Shown: positions 1 through 9,323 of the stretch, in pieces
Position numbering within the stretch: position 1 is the stretch's first letter
Layout of the letters: every line of letters starts with the position of its first letter
NCBI GenBank assembly: GCA_036741355.1
Contig: DAINSK010000003.1
Span: forward strand, 1 to 64,000
DNA from: JBBRGK01 sp036741355
GTDB lineage: Bacteria; Chloroflexota; Dehalococcoidia; CAUJGQ01
DNA length: 64,000 bases
Direction: 5' to 3'
Notes under the pieces: model-generated
The model's input: the letters and a program-made list of their open reading frames with translations, nothing else
The model's database searches: none
What the model was told of the DNA's origin: nothing
Made by a program: the position numbers and the translations under genes

Positions 1-22
1 ATTTGTGGGATATTCTAAGTAA

Positions 23-802
23 ATGGAACTCTCGCCTATAACCGAGGAGATTCTCGAACGCGTCGAAGAGGTCACCGGTATGCCCGTGGAGATCATCGCC
101 GACGGGTCGCTCCAAGTCCTTGCCAAGGTCACGATGGCAAGACCGGGGGCATCGAGCCATCTGCTACGCGTGGGGCTCAACCGTCCTGTACCGGACTATC
201 TGATCGCCTACGAATGTGGGTTCATCCTGCGACTCTACGCGAACCCGCCTGGCGAACGTTTCGAATTCGGTCGCCACGAGGCTGGCCGAGCAGAGGTTTT
301 GCAATTACTCAAGGCTCCCGGTGGTCTCGCCCAAAAACTCCGCCTTGCTGAACCCGCCCTAGCTGAGTACTCGGGTATGCTCTACGACGGTCTCATGACT
401 GAGTTGCGTTCCCTGCCGATAGGCATGCGCATTGACCGCTGGATTTACGACACGTATCCCAGCCTCCGCGAGGCACAGTCCTCTGCAATCAACGAGCAGC
501 AACGGACGAACGTTCAGGTACTCGACCCACAGATTCGGGGCATGACCCCGTCCAAGATCTATACGGCCAACCTGTCTATGAATGCGGCGTACGCGCTTTT
601 CTGCGATGAGCTCTACGGCGAAGGTGGATACTCGGTGGCCTATCGGACCGCAGGCTTTGCAGCGCGTGGAACGCAACTCCTTGAACAGTGGCGCAGTATC
701 GCTCCGGCGCCCGCTCTCGACCGCGAGCTCGTCGATGCCTGGGCCCAATCGCTTGGGCTCGCCCAGTGGTACCGCTGGGTGCCCCTGTCGGTTGCGAGGT
801 GA
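23..802 (+). CDS. Hypothetical protein, 259 aa
   Basis: I do not recognise the family. The reading frame is open from an ATG near the left edge. The product is a soluble, mixed alpha/beta-looking protein with no signal peptide, no membrane segment and no HEXXH or other catalytic motif that I can see. Residues about 57-80 (YECGFILRLYANPPGERF) look like a conserved core. It lies 31 bp upstream of a TPR protein on the same strand, so the two are probably co-transcribed and may act together. They converge on the minus-strand helicase/nuclease operon, and whether they belong to that system is unknown. Confidence 0.7.
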   Translation: MELSPITEEILERVEEVTGMPVEIIADGSLQVLAKVTMARPGASSHLLRVGLNRPVPDYLIAYECGFILRLYANPPGERFEFGRHEAGRAEVLQLLKAPGGLAQKLRLAEPALAEYSGMLYDGLMTELRSLPIGMRIDRWIYDTYPSLREAQSSAINEQQRTNVQVLDPQIRGMTPSKIYTANLSMNAAYALFCDELYGEGGYSVAYRTAGFAARGTQLLEQWRSIAPAPALDRELVDAWAQSLGLAQWYRWVPLSVAR

Positions 803-833
803 GCGTGACGACTATCGGAAACGGATATCGCTC

Positions 834-1733
834 ATGAGCAGCCTGGAGCGAGATCCGGTTGCTCGGGCGCTCGCCATGCTCCAAGCTGGGCAACTTGCCC
901 AGGCGGTGCCGATCCTCAAAACCTACCTCGCGTCGCATTCCGACGACGTCAATGTGCTCCACAATCTTGGCATGGCGCTGAGTGACCTCGGCAAACTCGA
1001 AGAAGCACGGCGCTATTTGCTCAAAGCCTTGGCACTCGCTCCGCAGCACACCAATACCTTGGTGGCCCTCGGCGTGTCTTATGAGCGGGGCAAGGACCCG
1101 GACGCTGCTCTGGGTTATCTCGTCCGGGCCGTAGATCAGGATCCGACGAATCCGTATGCGCATCGCAACTTAGGCGCCGTCCTAGCGAAGCTCGGTCGGC
1201 ACGAAGAGGCTGAGTCCCACTTCCGCGCCGCGTACGAACTGATGCCGAGCGACCAGATGAATGTACATGCCCTGGCCCTTGGGCTAACCGAGCTAGGTGG
1301 GGAGGAGCGGCTGCAGGAAGCTAAGGAACTCTACAAGCAAGTTATCGCCCTCAACCCGCAGTCTCAACTGGCTGATGTGGCTGGGCACGCCCTCAGTAAG
1401 CTTGCACAACGCAGCTTTCGGCGGGCAGCAAGCGGGGAGCGGCTCGATGCGGTCATGTACTGCGTGAGCGCCCTTGAAAAGTTCGAGGAGATGTCTCCCG
1501 AGCGAGTCAAGGCGATCGCCCTCGAAATCGCCATGCTTGGTCGCGGCGGGCTCGATATCAATACTCCAGACACGCGCTACCGCCTGAAAAATATGGAAGG
1601 TGATTTCAGCGGCCTCCAACTCATGTCCTTGATGTACGTCGCCTTCAAGCAGATCTCTCCCGAAGCAGATATTCAGTTCGATCTGGCCAAAGAGTACGAG
1701 TCGGCGCTCAGCCTGCACGGGCGCAGGCCGTAA
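834..1733 (+). CDS. Tetratricopeptide repeat protein, 299 aa
   Basis: Residues about 8-190 form a run of TPR helix pairs with the usual small/large pattern (for example LHNLGMALSDLGKLEEARRY and YAHRNLGAVLAKLGRHEEAE). TPRs normally bind protein partners. The last 80 residues are non-repetitive and carry GLDINTPDTRY and FSGLQLMSLMY, which look like a conserved tail seen in other bacterial TPR proteins. The frame is open further upstream, but the ATG at 834 follows the stop of the preceding gene by 31 bp and begins directly before the first repeat, so I chose it. The binding partner is not evident. The upstream 259-aa protein is the best candidate. Confidence 0.75.
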   Translation: MSSLERDPVARALAMLQAGQLAQAVPILKTYLASHSDDVNVLHNLGMALSDLGKLEEARRYLLKALALAPQHTNTLVALGVSYERGKDPDAALGYLVRAVDQDPTNPYAHRNLGAVLAKLGRHEEAESHFRAAYELMPSDQMNVHALALGLTELGGEERLQEAKELYKQVIALNPQSQLADVAGHALSKLAQRSFRRAASGERLDAVMYCVSALEKFEEMSPERVKAIALEIAMLGRGGLDINTPDTRYRLKNMEGDFSGLQLMSLMYVAFKQISPEADIQFDLAKEYESALSLHGRRP

Positions 1734-2156
1734 CCGTGCCCACGGGACCACTGACGGTGCCGCTGTGGCCGGTGCTGGAACAGCTGGGCCTTCACGCAGC
1801 AACCGCTCAACTTCCGATGCCGGCACACGCCAGCCGAGTCTGTCACCAGCAGGGCGTGCGCCTTTCGTGAAGTAAACAGTCGGAGATAACCGCCCTGCAC
1901 CGGTCATCACCCACGCGTGGGCGCCGGCGTCGCTTGGCGATTCACATCACAGAAGGGATATTCTGTGAAGCAAAATGGACACCGAGGCAGCACGGAAAGT
2001 CTGGTCATCGGTACGACCTGAGACCGTGCGCTGGTACTCGCGCGACCGCCAGAAAGCGAGCAAATTTACACCTTGCTCTGATATTGGCCCTATGACCGGC
2101 GGTGGTGGAGGACCTGATACGCAAGCACGCGTCGCTTAGAATCGAGACGGGCAGGC
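1734..2156. other. Intergenic region with only a doubtful 54-codon ORF
   Basis: This 420-bp stretch between the TPR gene and the convergent minus-strand operon has no convincing gene. An ATG at 1975 opens a 54-codon frame ending at 2139 that starts MDTEAARKVW and later turns Gly-rich. It may be the beginning of a truncated gene. The palindrome CCACGCGTGG occurs near 1911. I see no clear terminator with a T tract. Confidence 0.4.
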
Positions 2157-2747
2157 TCAGAAGAGCCAAAGCTGACCGTTAAGGACTTGCCAGAGAGGCG
2201 CGAAGAGATCTTGGGCAAGAAAAATGGTGTCATCTATCACGCCGTACAGTCGATGGATTGGGTGGGGCAAGTTAGCCGTCGCCAGAGCTTCTCGAAACTC
2301 CTCTTCATCCCAATAGTCCTCATCAGTGAGCCAGTCGTCCTCATAGGCCTGTCCGACTGGAGACAGGTGCAGAACGACAACATTGAGATCTGCCCAGTCA
2401 GCATCTCTAAATTTGACTGCTGCGTCGTCAAGAGTCATCTCTGTGACCACATCGATATCAGTGACGATAATTCCGCGAGGAGTAACCTCCATGTAAGGCG
2501 TGTCATAAAGCGGATGTTGAATTGAATCATATACGAGGACAAGGGCGTCGAGGTCCTTCCTCCCCATGAATGTAAGACGCTTGACTTCTACTGCCACAGT
2601 GACGTGGCCATCAGAAAGCAAAGCGTCGGGAGCTGGTCGACTTCGTACCAGTTCGTCAAGCTTGCAGAGAAGGCGCTGCGGGCTACCGTGGCGCACGCGA
2701 AAGTCATCGTTCAGAAGAGTAATGCAGTGGGTCTCTTGGTTATCCAT
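2157..2747 (-). CDS. Hypothetical protein with PD-(D/E)XK-like signature, 196 aa
   Basis: This is the last gene of the minus-strand operon, starting 21 bp after the stop of the Cas4/RecB-like nuclease gene. The N-terminal third contains APDALLSDGHVTVAVEVKRL, that is D-A-x(n)-V-A-V-E-V-K, which fits the PD-(D/E)XK core seen in Holliday-resolvase, RecB-like and restriction nucleases. The rest is rich in acidic and aromatic residues (about 135-150: DDWLTDEDYWDEEE). There is no helicase or DNA-binding motif. If the core is real this is a small nuclease or nuclease-fold subunit, but I base that on one motif only. The gene looks more AT-rich than the neighbouring helicase. Confidence 0.65.
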   Translation of the reverse strand: MDNQETHCITLLNDDFRVRHGSPQRLLCKLDELVRSRPAPDALLSDGHVTVAVEVKRLTFMGRKDLDALVLVYDSIQHPLYDTPYMEVTPRGIIVTDIDVVTEMTLDDAAVKFRDADWADLNVVVLHLSPVGQAYEDDWLTDEDYWDEEEFREALATANLPHPIHRLYGVIDDTIFLAQDLFAPLWQVLNGQLWLF

Positions 2748-2768
2748 ATCGTGTCATGGTTAACGTGG

Positions 2769-3899
2769 CTATCGCGGCCCACCCCGCCCTCGGGCCGACT
2801 GCCATATCCATAACTGGGTGTCCCATGCTACCCAGGCATCTTGCGCACCGCCTGCCGGTAACGCATCGACAACCGAAATATCTGTGCCAAGAGCGGGGAT
2901 GAGTTCAGCCGGGATGTCAATAACCCGGGCTCTAGCTACGCCCTCAGCGAGGTTGCCATAGTGTAGGTCCACCTCCAACACTGCCCGTTTGGTTTTTACC
3001 AAGGAAACCGCGATCACAGTCCCCGCCATTGTCTTGCGATACCATTCCCAATCTGGCGCCAGGGATTCGAGGAAGGGTGTACAGCTACCGCGGTACGGGC
3101 AGTATGAACAGTGCTCCGGCGAGGGCTCTGCGAGCACACCGGCTTCAACTCCCGAGTTGTAGCTCTCTAGCTTTGCAATCGCCACCTTGGCGAGTTGGCT
3201 GGCTTCAGCTTTATCGATATCGAAGGTTAGCCGGTGCCCGTCGAGATCTTGTACCGATGCCCGTGCCGGCCAGACCCCGTGGACTGCTTGCCAAAGGTAC
3301 GCATACAGGAGCAATTGCCTACGATACCCGGGCGGGATCGTATCGGTACCCTGTGCTTTCGCTAGCCCCCCGCTCTTGATGTCGATGATCTCGACGCCAG
3401 CCGCCGTCTGTTCGACCCGGTCAGGGCGGCCACCTATCTTGCCTTCCGGACCCTCCAGCCACTGCTCAATCGCGACGTGGGAATGCGCTAAGCCGCCGGC
3501 ACTCGTCCTTTGACGACGTATAGATACCTCGTTGATGAGGAAACGCGACAGGCGCAGACGCATGAGCTCGTAGCGTGGCCACCGCGTAGGAGTCGGGACG
3601 ACGGCGAGAGCCCACGCCTTTGCAAGCTTTGCCTGCGCGATTGCGATATTCTCATCCCACTTCCGGGAGAGTGCGTCGGCTACCTCACTAGTCTCTACCT
3701 CATCGAACTCTCCGCGGGCGATAGCTGCCGACATCTTGTGGCTTACTTCGCCGAGCAATGAGGCGATACTCGGTCTACGAGCGCCGGCGAAGAACGCGTC
3801 AGTACCGAAACCCACTCGCAACTGGCAATTCAGGAGCTCCTCCAACCTGGTCGGAGTCACGCGGGCCAGCGAATGCGGGACTGGCACTCTTGCCTGCAT
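2769..3899 (-). CDS. Cas4/RecB-family PD-(D/E)XK nuclease with predicted 4Fe-4S cluster, 376 aa
   Basis: The motifs are those of the Cas4/Dna2/AddB nuclease group: H54, D160 in GRPD, D173 and K175 in EIIDIKSG, the Q195-x3-Y199 motif in RRQLLLYAY, and four cysteines placed as in iron-sulfur nucleases (C25, then C264-x2-C267-x5-C273). About 100 residues follow the cluster and may form an accessory OB-like domain. Members cleave DNA ends, usually beside a helicase. I chose the ATG at 3899 because its TGATG overlap with the stop of the DUF1998 gene indicates translational coupling. The frame is open further upstream but that part overlaps the neighbour. There are no cas genes nearby, so this is not a CRISPR adaptation gene. 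Confidence 0.85.
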   Translation of the reverse strand: MQARVPVPHSLARVTPTRLEELLNCQLRVGFGTDAFFAGARRPSIASLLGEVSHKMSAAIARGEFDEVETSEVADALSRKWDENIAIAQAKLAKAWALAVVPTPTRWPRYELMRLRLSRFLINEVSIRRQRTSAGGLAHSHVAIEQWLEGPEGKIGGRPDRVEQTAAGVEIIDIKSGGLAKAQGTDTIPPGYRRQLLLYAYLWQAVHGVWPARASVQDLDGHRLTFDIDKAEASQLAKVAIAKLESYNSGVEAGVLAEPSPEHCSYCPYRGSCTPFLESLAPDWEWYRKTMAGTVIAVSLVKTKRAVLEVDLHYGNLAEGVARARVIDIPAELIPALGTDISVVDALPAGGAQDAWVAWDTQLWIWQSARGRGGPR

Positions 3900-5761
3900 C
3901 AGGCGTTGACGCCGCCGGTAAGCCACGCGTGGATCTTGGCAGGCTGCCGTGACAGCGAATACAGGTCGAAGGCTCGCACTTGTCCGCCCATCTGGGTTTG
4001 CGCATCGAGAAGCGCGGACGCCTGTTCGCCGGTGAAGTAGTTCTCGTCGAGCCGCCACAGTGGATGACCAAAGAAAGCGGTCCGGCTAGTGTTGCTGTCA
4101 TGGACCGCCCAGAGATCCCCAAGCTGCGCGCTTTCAACGCTAAAGGAACTCGCAAAGGTTGCAACGAGTTGCTCGCTGCGAGCGAGCCACCGGTTGATCT
4201 TCAGAGGCTCGTTGCCTACCAGCTCGGCGACATCGAGCGCAAGGCGCCAGTCAAGCAGCGGGTGTAGCCAGCGATTCTCGTAGCTCCGGAGGCAATCAGG
4301 ACATGACATGTCACACTGGCCCGAATGGGCGGGCGACTCGAACTTGCCATGCAGCTCCTTTCCTAGGAGTTTCTTGAACACCTGAACCATCACGCCCGGC
4401 CGCCCGAGGTGGGTCGAATAGCCGGCTCCGTTCTCGAGGAAATCAGCCAAGAAGATACGCTCGGTCCTATGCCCTCCAAGCGATGCTGGCTGGAGTCCTA
4501 CTTGCAGCTCCATCGGATTGATGTCGAGTTCGAGAGCGCTGGCTACCCGCAATAGCTGGGCAAAGGACCAGAGCGCTGCCCTGCCGGCAGGCAAGACCGC
4601 TGGGTCGGTCGAGATTGTCCCCTGCGGACCCGGCACGCCGAGCTCATCGAGAGTCAAGAGGAGGACGTCCGTTGCGCGGACTGCACCGATCGCGCCGCGG
4701 TAGTCTGGTTCTCCCGTAAAGGTATTGGGAAGACGTGGCGGGCTAGTGTATAACTCCTGCCTCGGCACCACCACGGTACCATCGAGACGGTACATGTCGT
4801 AGAGGCGGCCACCGTTGTCGTTGATCGTGAATACTTCCGCTCCACTTCGCACAGCCATAGACATCGCCCCGAAGACGACAGGCGGCTCGCTATCTGGTGC
4901 AAGCGCAAGTACTGGCATGCCGGGCGCAGGCCCGCGCTCAACTTCATCATCGAAGTCGTGTGGACTGTAGTCGGTCCGGAAACCAGCAGGTTGATATAGG
5001 TCGAAGGGCTCCATCGCGGATTGGCAGACTAGGCAATCCAACCCGGAACCGGCTTCGCCGGCCACCACGGCGCCGCACGACGGGCACCTATTCACGGGAA
5101 TTGCCTGACCTAGCGGGTCGACGGGTACTGGCTTTTGGCCCTGGTACGTCCACGCGACGAATCCAACTGCAGTGTGGACCTGTTTATCACGCAGAACCTC
5201 GGACCCGGGAGCGAACGAGGAGACAGCAAGGTCGATAGACCGATCTGCTACCTGTGCGAAGCCATCATCGCGGAGCGATACCGGTTTCCGGTAGTAGAGA
5301 ACCCGGATCCGGGTCGGGAACCCAAACATGGGCAATAGGCCGGTATTGGCGAGTCGCTCGCTGAGCTCAGGATAGGCATAACTCGCGTTATTAACAGCTC
5401 TATCGATAGCTGCAACCAGATCTCCGCGGATCCAGCGACGCATCTCATCGATGGCTCCGGTCTCCAGGCCCGTATAGACCACTAGGCCCTCAACGATGGG
5501 ATCAATGGCGGCACTGGACGCAATCCACTTACTGATTGGTTGTCGGTACGTTCCTTCCCAGTCCCTGGTCCTGCCGAAGTTGCCGTGGATGCTGTCAGCA
5601 GTGGCCCGTGGCCGCAACGCAGTCGGGAGTGACGCAAATGCTTGCCGCAGGACCTCAGATACAACGACACGACGAACGATTTGTTCGCGCTTGAGGTCCA
5701 AGTATGGGGCTGGGGGGGGGATCGCCAGTGATGCGTTCTGTGTGATTGAAATAGTAGTCAT
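3899..5761 (-). CDS. DUF1998 (DrmB-like) protein, probably the C-terminal part of a frameshifted helicase
   Basis: This frame carries the DUF1998 hallmark near its end (CDMSCPDCLRSYENRW, a Cys-rich metal-binding motif) plus a zinc-ribbon pair (CPSCG and CLVC) around the middle. DUF1998 is found at the C-terminus of MrfA-type helicases and as DrmB in DISARM. Meaningful coding starts at PAPYLDLKREQIVRR, which continues the sense of the upstream helicase directly across a nine-C tract at 5712-5720. If the tract had eight C the helicase and this part would be one 1807-aa protein. As written, an ATG at 5761 could start it separately, overlapping the helicase end by 107 nt, but I see no good Shine-Dalgarno there. 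The next gene overlaps it by TGATG. Confidence 0.8.
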   Translation of the reverse strand: MTTISITQNASLAIPPPAPYLDLKREQIVRRVVVSEVLRQAFASLPTALRPRATADSIHGNFGRTRDWEGTYRQPISKWIASSAAIDPIVEGLVVYTGLETGAIDEMRRWIRGDLVAAIDRAVNNASYAYPELSERLANTGLLPMFGFPTRIRVLYYRKPVSLRDDGFAQVADRSIDLAVSSFAPGSEVLRDKQVHTAVGFVAWTYQGQKPVPVDPLGQAIPVNRCPSCGAVVAGEAGSGLDCLVCQSAMEPFDLYQPAGFRTDYSPHDFDDEVERGPAPGMPVLALAPDSEPPVVFGAMSMAVRSGAEVFTINDNGGRLYDMYRLDGTVVVPRQELYTSPPRLPNTFTGEPDYRGAIGAVRATDVLLLTLDELGVPGPQGTISTDPAVLPAGRAALWSFAQLLRVASALELDINPMELQVGLQPASLGGHRTERIFLADFLENGAGYSTHLGRPGVMVQVFKKLLGKELHGKFESPAHSGQCDMSCPDCLRSYENRWLHPLLDWRLALDVAELVGNEPLKINRWLARSEQLVATFASSFSVESAQLGDLWAVHDSNTSRTAFFGHPLWRLDENYFTGEQASALLDAQTQMGGQVRAFDLYSLSRQPAKIHAWLTGGVNA

Positions 5762-8700
5762 CGTGAGTCCGGTCGCGGCATATCGTGACGGCATAAGAAT
5801 ATGCTTGCCGGTTGCGCCCAGCCCGGCCAACACGTTGCTGGTAGTTGAAGCGCTGCGGCGGCATGTTCGCCATCACCACTGACCGGAGCGAGCCGATATC
5901 GACTCCGACCTCCATCGTCGTGGTGACGCTCAGCACGTCGATCCCGTAGGTAAGCTCGTTTTCTCCCGAGTCCTCGAGCAGTGCCCCCTTGAAGCGTCGT
6001 TGCCTGCTACGCTGCTCGCTAAGCGGGCGAGTCTGGCCAGTCAATTCTTCCACGCGCATTCGGCGCGGCTGCTGGAGCGAGAGCCAGTAGAAGTAATCGC
6101 CACCCCGCAGCCGGGCACTCGATGCAACGAGCCTCGTCGAGTAGCAGCCACGGTACGTACAGACGCCTGCGGATCCGTGCAGGTGAATACGCGAACAATC
6201 GACGCATACCCACGCTTGCTCGCTGAGACCTGCCGCGTGTACAACGCGGAGGCGGTCGAAGACTAGGTACCAATCTGTGTCTACCGCGCCTGATCCCTGC
6301 AGCGCGGATGACACAGCTGACTGGAGTTCGCCAGGGGGAACACCATGAAGGTTCGCAACCGCACTGCAATAGTCCCGGACTGCCCGGGGCATGGTGGCTG
6401 AGGGTTGAGTATCGAATAGGGAACCCGGGTACCGCCCGCCGAGACCGAGGATGCGGGTACAGGAGCGAAGTAGCTCAGTTGCCGCGGCAGAAGGCAACGG
6501 GATTGCCACGGTATCGAGCAGTCCTGGCTCGGCCCAGCCTATCCCGATGGACTCGAGATCCCGCGCGGTTCCATCAAAGACGCCTGCCGCGACATAGCTC
6601 GACAGCACGTCGAACCCGTGTTGCCGGCCATCATTGCTTTCGATCGCGGGTAACGGGTCCCACTTAGTCCCTGGTGGCGGAGCGTACAAGCGCCACCAGG
6701 GCTGCTTGTTCCACGACTGCTCGGACGCCCCGGTGCCGGCAGGATTGACGCCTAGCCGCACCATTCCGTCACGGATGGCCGTGACGATGCTGTTCCACCG
6801 TCGCCGGCTTGCGTCAGCTGCTTGCTCCTCCTCAAACTTCTTCACCTGGTCCTGCGCTTCCGCATCGCCGTATTTTACTGCCAGGTTGTACGCAGTCCAC
6901 ATGTCTGGCCACTCGGCCTTAAAACGGTTCAGCGTGTCCTGCTCGTTCGCTGGGAGATCCCCTCCCGAGGCGGCCCGGCGCATGAGGGTAGCAGGCGTCT
7001 CGGTAACGCTGAGCTCTCTCGCCACAAACTGGCGCACCAGCGACCGGAACTGGTTGAGCTCAACGCCGGCCGCAGTCCTCGCAGCGTCGTCGCGGCTGTC
7101 TGTGAAGACGATGGTGCGGCCGTCCTCCTTGGTCTCGCCGATTGCGCGAACGAGCCGATCGAGCACAATCTGCCCAACGCGTGCAATGCCCGTGCGATGC
7201 GCCCGGATATGCGTGTTCACGATGCCCTGGAAGAACGTGCCCGGCTCATTTCGCTTTGATGCCTCGCACCGCGGGCAGCGCTCTGGAAGCGCAGGCACCC
7301 TGACGTCCTCTCCCTTTGGCGCTGCTACGCTCAGCATGGTGCCGTCCGCTTTCCCGACACTGCAAGGTTCAAGAACACCGAGCTCGTGGCTGTACCTGGC
7401 GCCAATAAACCGCAGCACTGTTCCCCTGTGTGACCATGAATCCAGTCCTGAGGGCAGCGGACTTGGCCAGTACCACATGAACTGGCCGTACGCCCGGCGC
7501 TGTACATACGGTGAGTCGCCTGCCGGCACGTCGACCTCAGTAGGGCCTAGGTACCACGACTGGTCCTTCGCCGCTTCGTCACGGTTCGCGACGAATCCCC
7601 CCAGCGACGCCTCACCACACTGGTCGCAGTACAGGAGTTCGAGGATACGCGAACCGCAGCGGCAGGTATTAGCAGGGATCGTGTAAAGCCTACCGATCCG
7701 CCGGCCCGGTGACTGCCAGCGCTCATCGATCTCCGGACAGGCGGGGTTCGCGCAGGCCCACATGCCGGGCACATTCCTCGTGAAGAGGTGGGCGCGGAAG
7801 GAAATTGTCTTGGCACTACCGTCCTGATAGGCGAGCGATTCAAGTACGGCCTGGAGCCCGGCGCTACTGCCAGTCGGTGGCGTGTCGAATAGACGCTCTT
7901 CGATAATGGCGAGCGGGGTTGGTGCTGGCGTACCCGCATGGCCCGTAGTGCAAGCGTGTGCGACCGCCATAGGGAGATTGAACCGCTCCAGTGCCTCCTG
8001 GAGTTGTTGGTCCCGCTGCCCTCCCTCTTCAATGGTTGCCATTGCATCGAAGACCACGCGTGGTAGCGTGGAAACGGCGTCAACTGCCTGCGGCCGACCG
8101 GGGATGATCTCGAATGTCTCGCGGTCTATCCCGAAGAACTCCTCGAGGTATTCAAGCCCGCTGCCAGGACCCGCTTGCAACGACGCGCTTGTGCCGATAC
8201 AGCGCAGCTGAGCTGACCCAGGCTCCAGGCCAAGTCGTCGCAGCAAGTTGCGTATGACAAGAGCTACCTCGCTACCCTGAGTACCGCGGTAGGTATGGAG
8301 CTCATCGATCACGAGTGTGAAGGCGTGGTTGGGATCGGAAGCTAGCCACTTTGCGGTTCGCTCAAAGATCGCGGATTCCCGGTCACGCATCAACATTACG
8401 TTGAGCATTGAATAGTTTGTCACGAGGATATCTGGCGGCGCCGCCAACATATCCCACCGCGTGACGAGCTCCCCGCTTCGAGGATCGGGAAACTGGGACT
8501 TTAGTTCGTCACGATTTTGCGGCGTTTCCCCGGCGAGTGCCTTGTCCAGCTTTTTAGCGTCGTCTTCCATCCTCCGGAGCTCCGCTACGACTTCCAGCAC
8601 CCGGGAATCGTTCATCTTAGGGGGAACGTCACCACTCCCAGGTGTGGCACCTGTGTAACGGCCGAAGTACAACTGCGGTCCCGTCCCACCACTGGCCGCC

Positions 8701-9323
8701 CGGCTCACCGCGCGGCGCAGGCGCGAGATCTGGTCCTCTACCAGCGCGTTCGTCGGGTAGAGGACCATGGCGCGGACCGCATCTGGGCGCTTACCCATGT
8801 CCCGGGCGGATCGCCAGGGGTTTCCCTCCTGGGATATGTCCCACCAGCGGTGAAGTGGGGTTTTCTCGTGCCCCCATCCCTCGGCTTCCGCCTCGGCGAG
8901 CAACCGAGCGAAGACCGGTAGCAAGAAACTCTCGGTCTTACCAGCACCGGTTCCAGCAGTGACAACGACGTTTCTTCGTATAGCACTCGGCGGTGCGAGC
9001 GAAACCTCGAGGGCCCGAGCCTGGTGCTCGCGGAGCCGGAAAGACCCGTCCTCCTGCCCGAAGAGCATCTGCGCGAGTCGATCTGCGACCGCTTTCGAGA
9101 GGCCAACGCGGTAGCAAACGTCGTAAAGCGAGTCAGCCGGATCGTAGGGCATCACCGGCTCAAGCAGCGGATCCGTGAATATAACCCCCGGCTGCTCAAG
9201 AAGGGCCCTGCGTTCCGCGCGTAGGCCCTCGTCGCGGAGCCAGAACGCGGTGTCGTAGTAGCGAAGGTAGGCGTCTTTGATCGCCTCGTACACGCTGCCT
9301 GGGTGGGACCTGTTCATGCTCAT
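5655..9323 (-). CDS. DEAD/DEAH-box superfamily 2 helicase, DrmA-like, frameshifted at its C-terminus
   Basis: The N-terminal motor has the Walker A motif TAGTGAGKT at residues 122-130, motif Ia in YPTNALVEDQ, the DELH Walker B box in LVIDELHTYRGTQ and motif III in GTSAS. The C-terminal motor has IVFTDSRDDA, VGVDIGSLR and motif VI in QQRVGRAGR. Zinc-ribbon-like cysteine pairs lie in between (CRCG, CDQCG, CPRC). This layout matches DISARM DrmA and MrfA-type ATPases, which translocate on DNA. The start at 9323 overlaps the preceding stop by ATGA. After ERITGDPPP the frame runs into a nine-C tract and ends 21 codons later in unrelated residues, while the expected continuation sits in the next frame (see the DUF1998 entry). 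Confidence 0.85.
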   Translation of the reverse strand: MSMNRSHPGSVYEAIKDAYLRYYDTAFWLRDEGLRAERRALLEQPGVIFTDPLLEPVMPYDPADSLYDVCYRVGLSKAVADRLAQMLFGQEDGSFRLREHQARALEVSLAPPSAIRRNVVVTAGTGAGKTESFLLPVFARLLAEAEAEGWGHEKTPLHRWWDISQEGNPWRSARDMGKRPDAVRAMVLYPTNALVEDQISRLRRAVSRAASGGTGPQLYFGRYTGATPGSGDVPPKMNDSRVLEVVAELRRMEDDAKKLDKALAGETPQNRDELKSQFPDPRSGELVTRWDMLAAPPDILVTNYSMLNVMLMRDRESAIFERTAKWLASDPNHAFTLVIDELHTYRGTQGSEVALVIRNLLRRLGLEPGSAQLRCIGTSASLQAGPGSGLEYLEEFFGIDRETFEIIPGRPQAVDAVSTLPRVVFDAMATIEEGGQRDQQLQEALERFNLPMAVAHACTTGHAGTPAPTPLAIIEERLFDTPPTGSSAGLQAVLESLAYQDGSAKTISFRAHLFTRNVPGMWACANPACPEIDERWQSPGRRIGRLYTIPANTCRCGSRILELLYCDQCGEASLGGFVANRDEAAKDQSWYLGPTEVDVPAGDSPYVQRRAYGQFMWYWPSPLPSGLDSWSHRGTVLRFIGARYSHELGVLEPCSVGKADGTMLSVAAPKGEDVRVPALPERCPRCEASKRNEPGTFFQGIVNTHIRAHRTGIARVGQIVLDRLVRAIGETKEDGRTIVFTDSRDDAARTAAGVELNQFRSLVRQFVARELSVTETPATLMRRAASGGDLPANEQDTLNRFKAEWPDMWTAYNLAVKYGDAEAQDQVKKFEEEQAADASRRRWNSIVTAIRDGMVRLGVNPAGTGASEQSWNKQPWWRLYAPPPGTKWDPLPAIESNDGRQHGFDVLSSYVAAGVFDGTARDLESIGIGWAEPGLLDTVAIPLPSAAATELLRSCTRILGLGGRYPGSLFDTQPSATMPRAVRDYCSAVANLHGVPPGELQSAVSSALQGSGAVDTDWYLVFDRLRVVHAAGLSEQAWVCVDCSRIHLHGSAGVCTYRGCYSTRLVASSARLRGGDYFYWLSLQQPRRMRVEELTGQTRPLSEQRSRQRRFKGALLEDSGENELTYGIDVLSVTTTMEVGVDIGSLRSVVMANMPPQRFNYQQRVGRAGRNRQAYSYAVTICRDRTHDDYYFNHTERITGDPPPSPILGPQARTNRSSCRCI
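5712..5720. repeat. Nine-base mononucleotide tract (G9 on +, C9 on the coding strand)
   Basis: The tract lies exactly where the helicase frame and the DUF1998 frame should join. On the coding strand the sequence reads GAT followed by nine C and then AGCCCC. Removing one C joins ITGDPPP to APYLDLKRE in one frame. Tracts of this length are prone to slipped-strand change and also to sequencing error. Confidence 0.9.

Noticed and set aside
2769..3899. Cas4 and therefore a CRISPR locus
   Set aside because: No Cas1, Cas2 or repeat array was seen. The gene is tied to a DUF1998 helicase, so it is a Cas4-like nuclease outside CRISPR.
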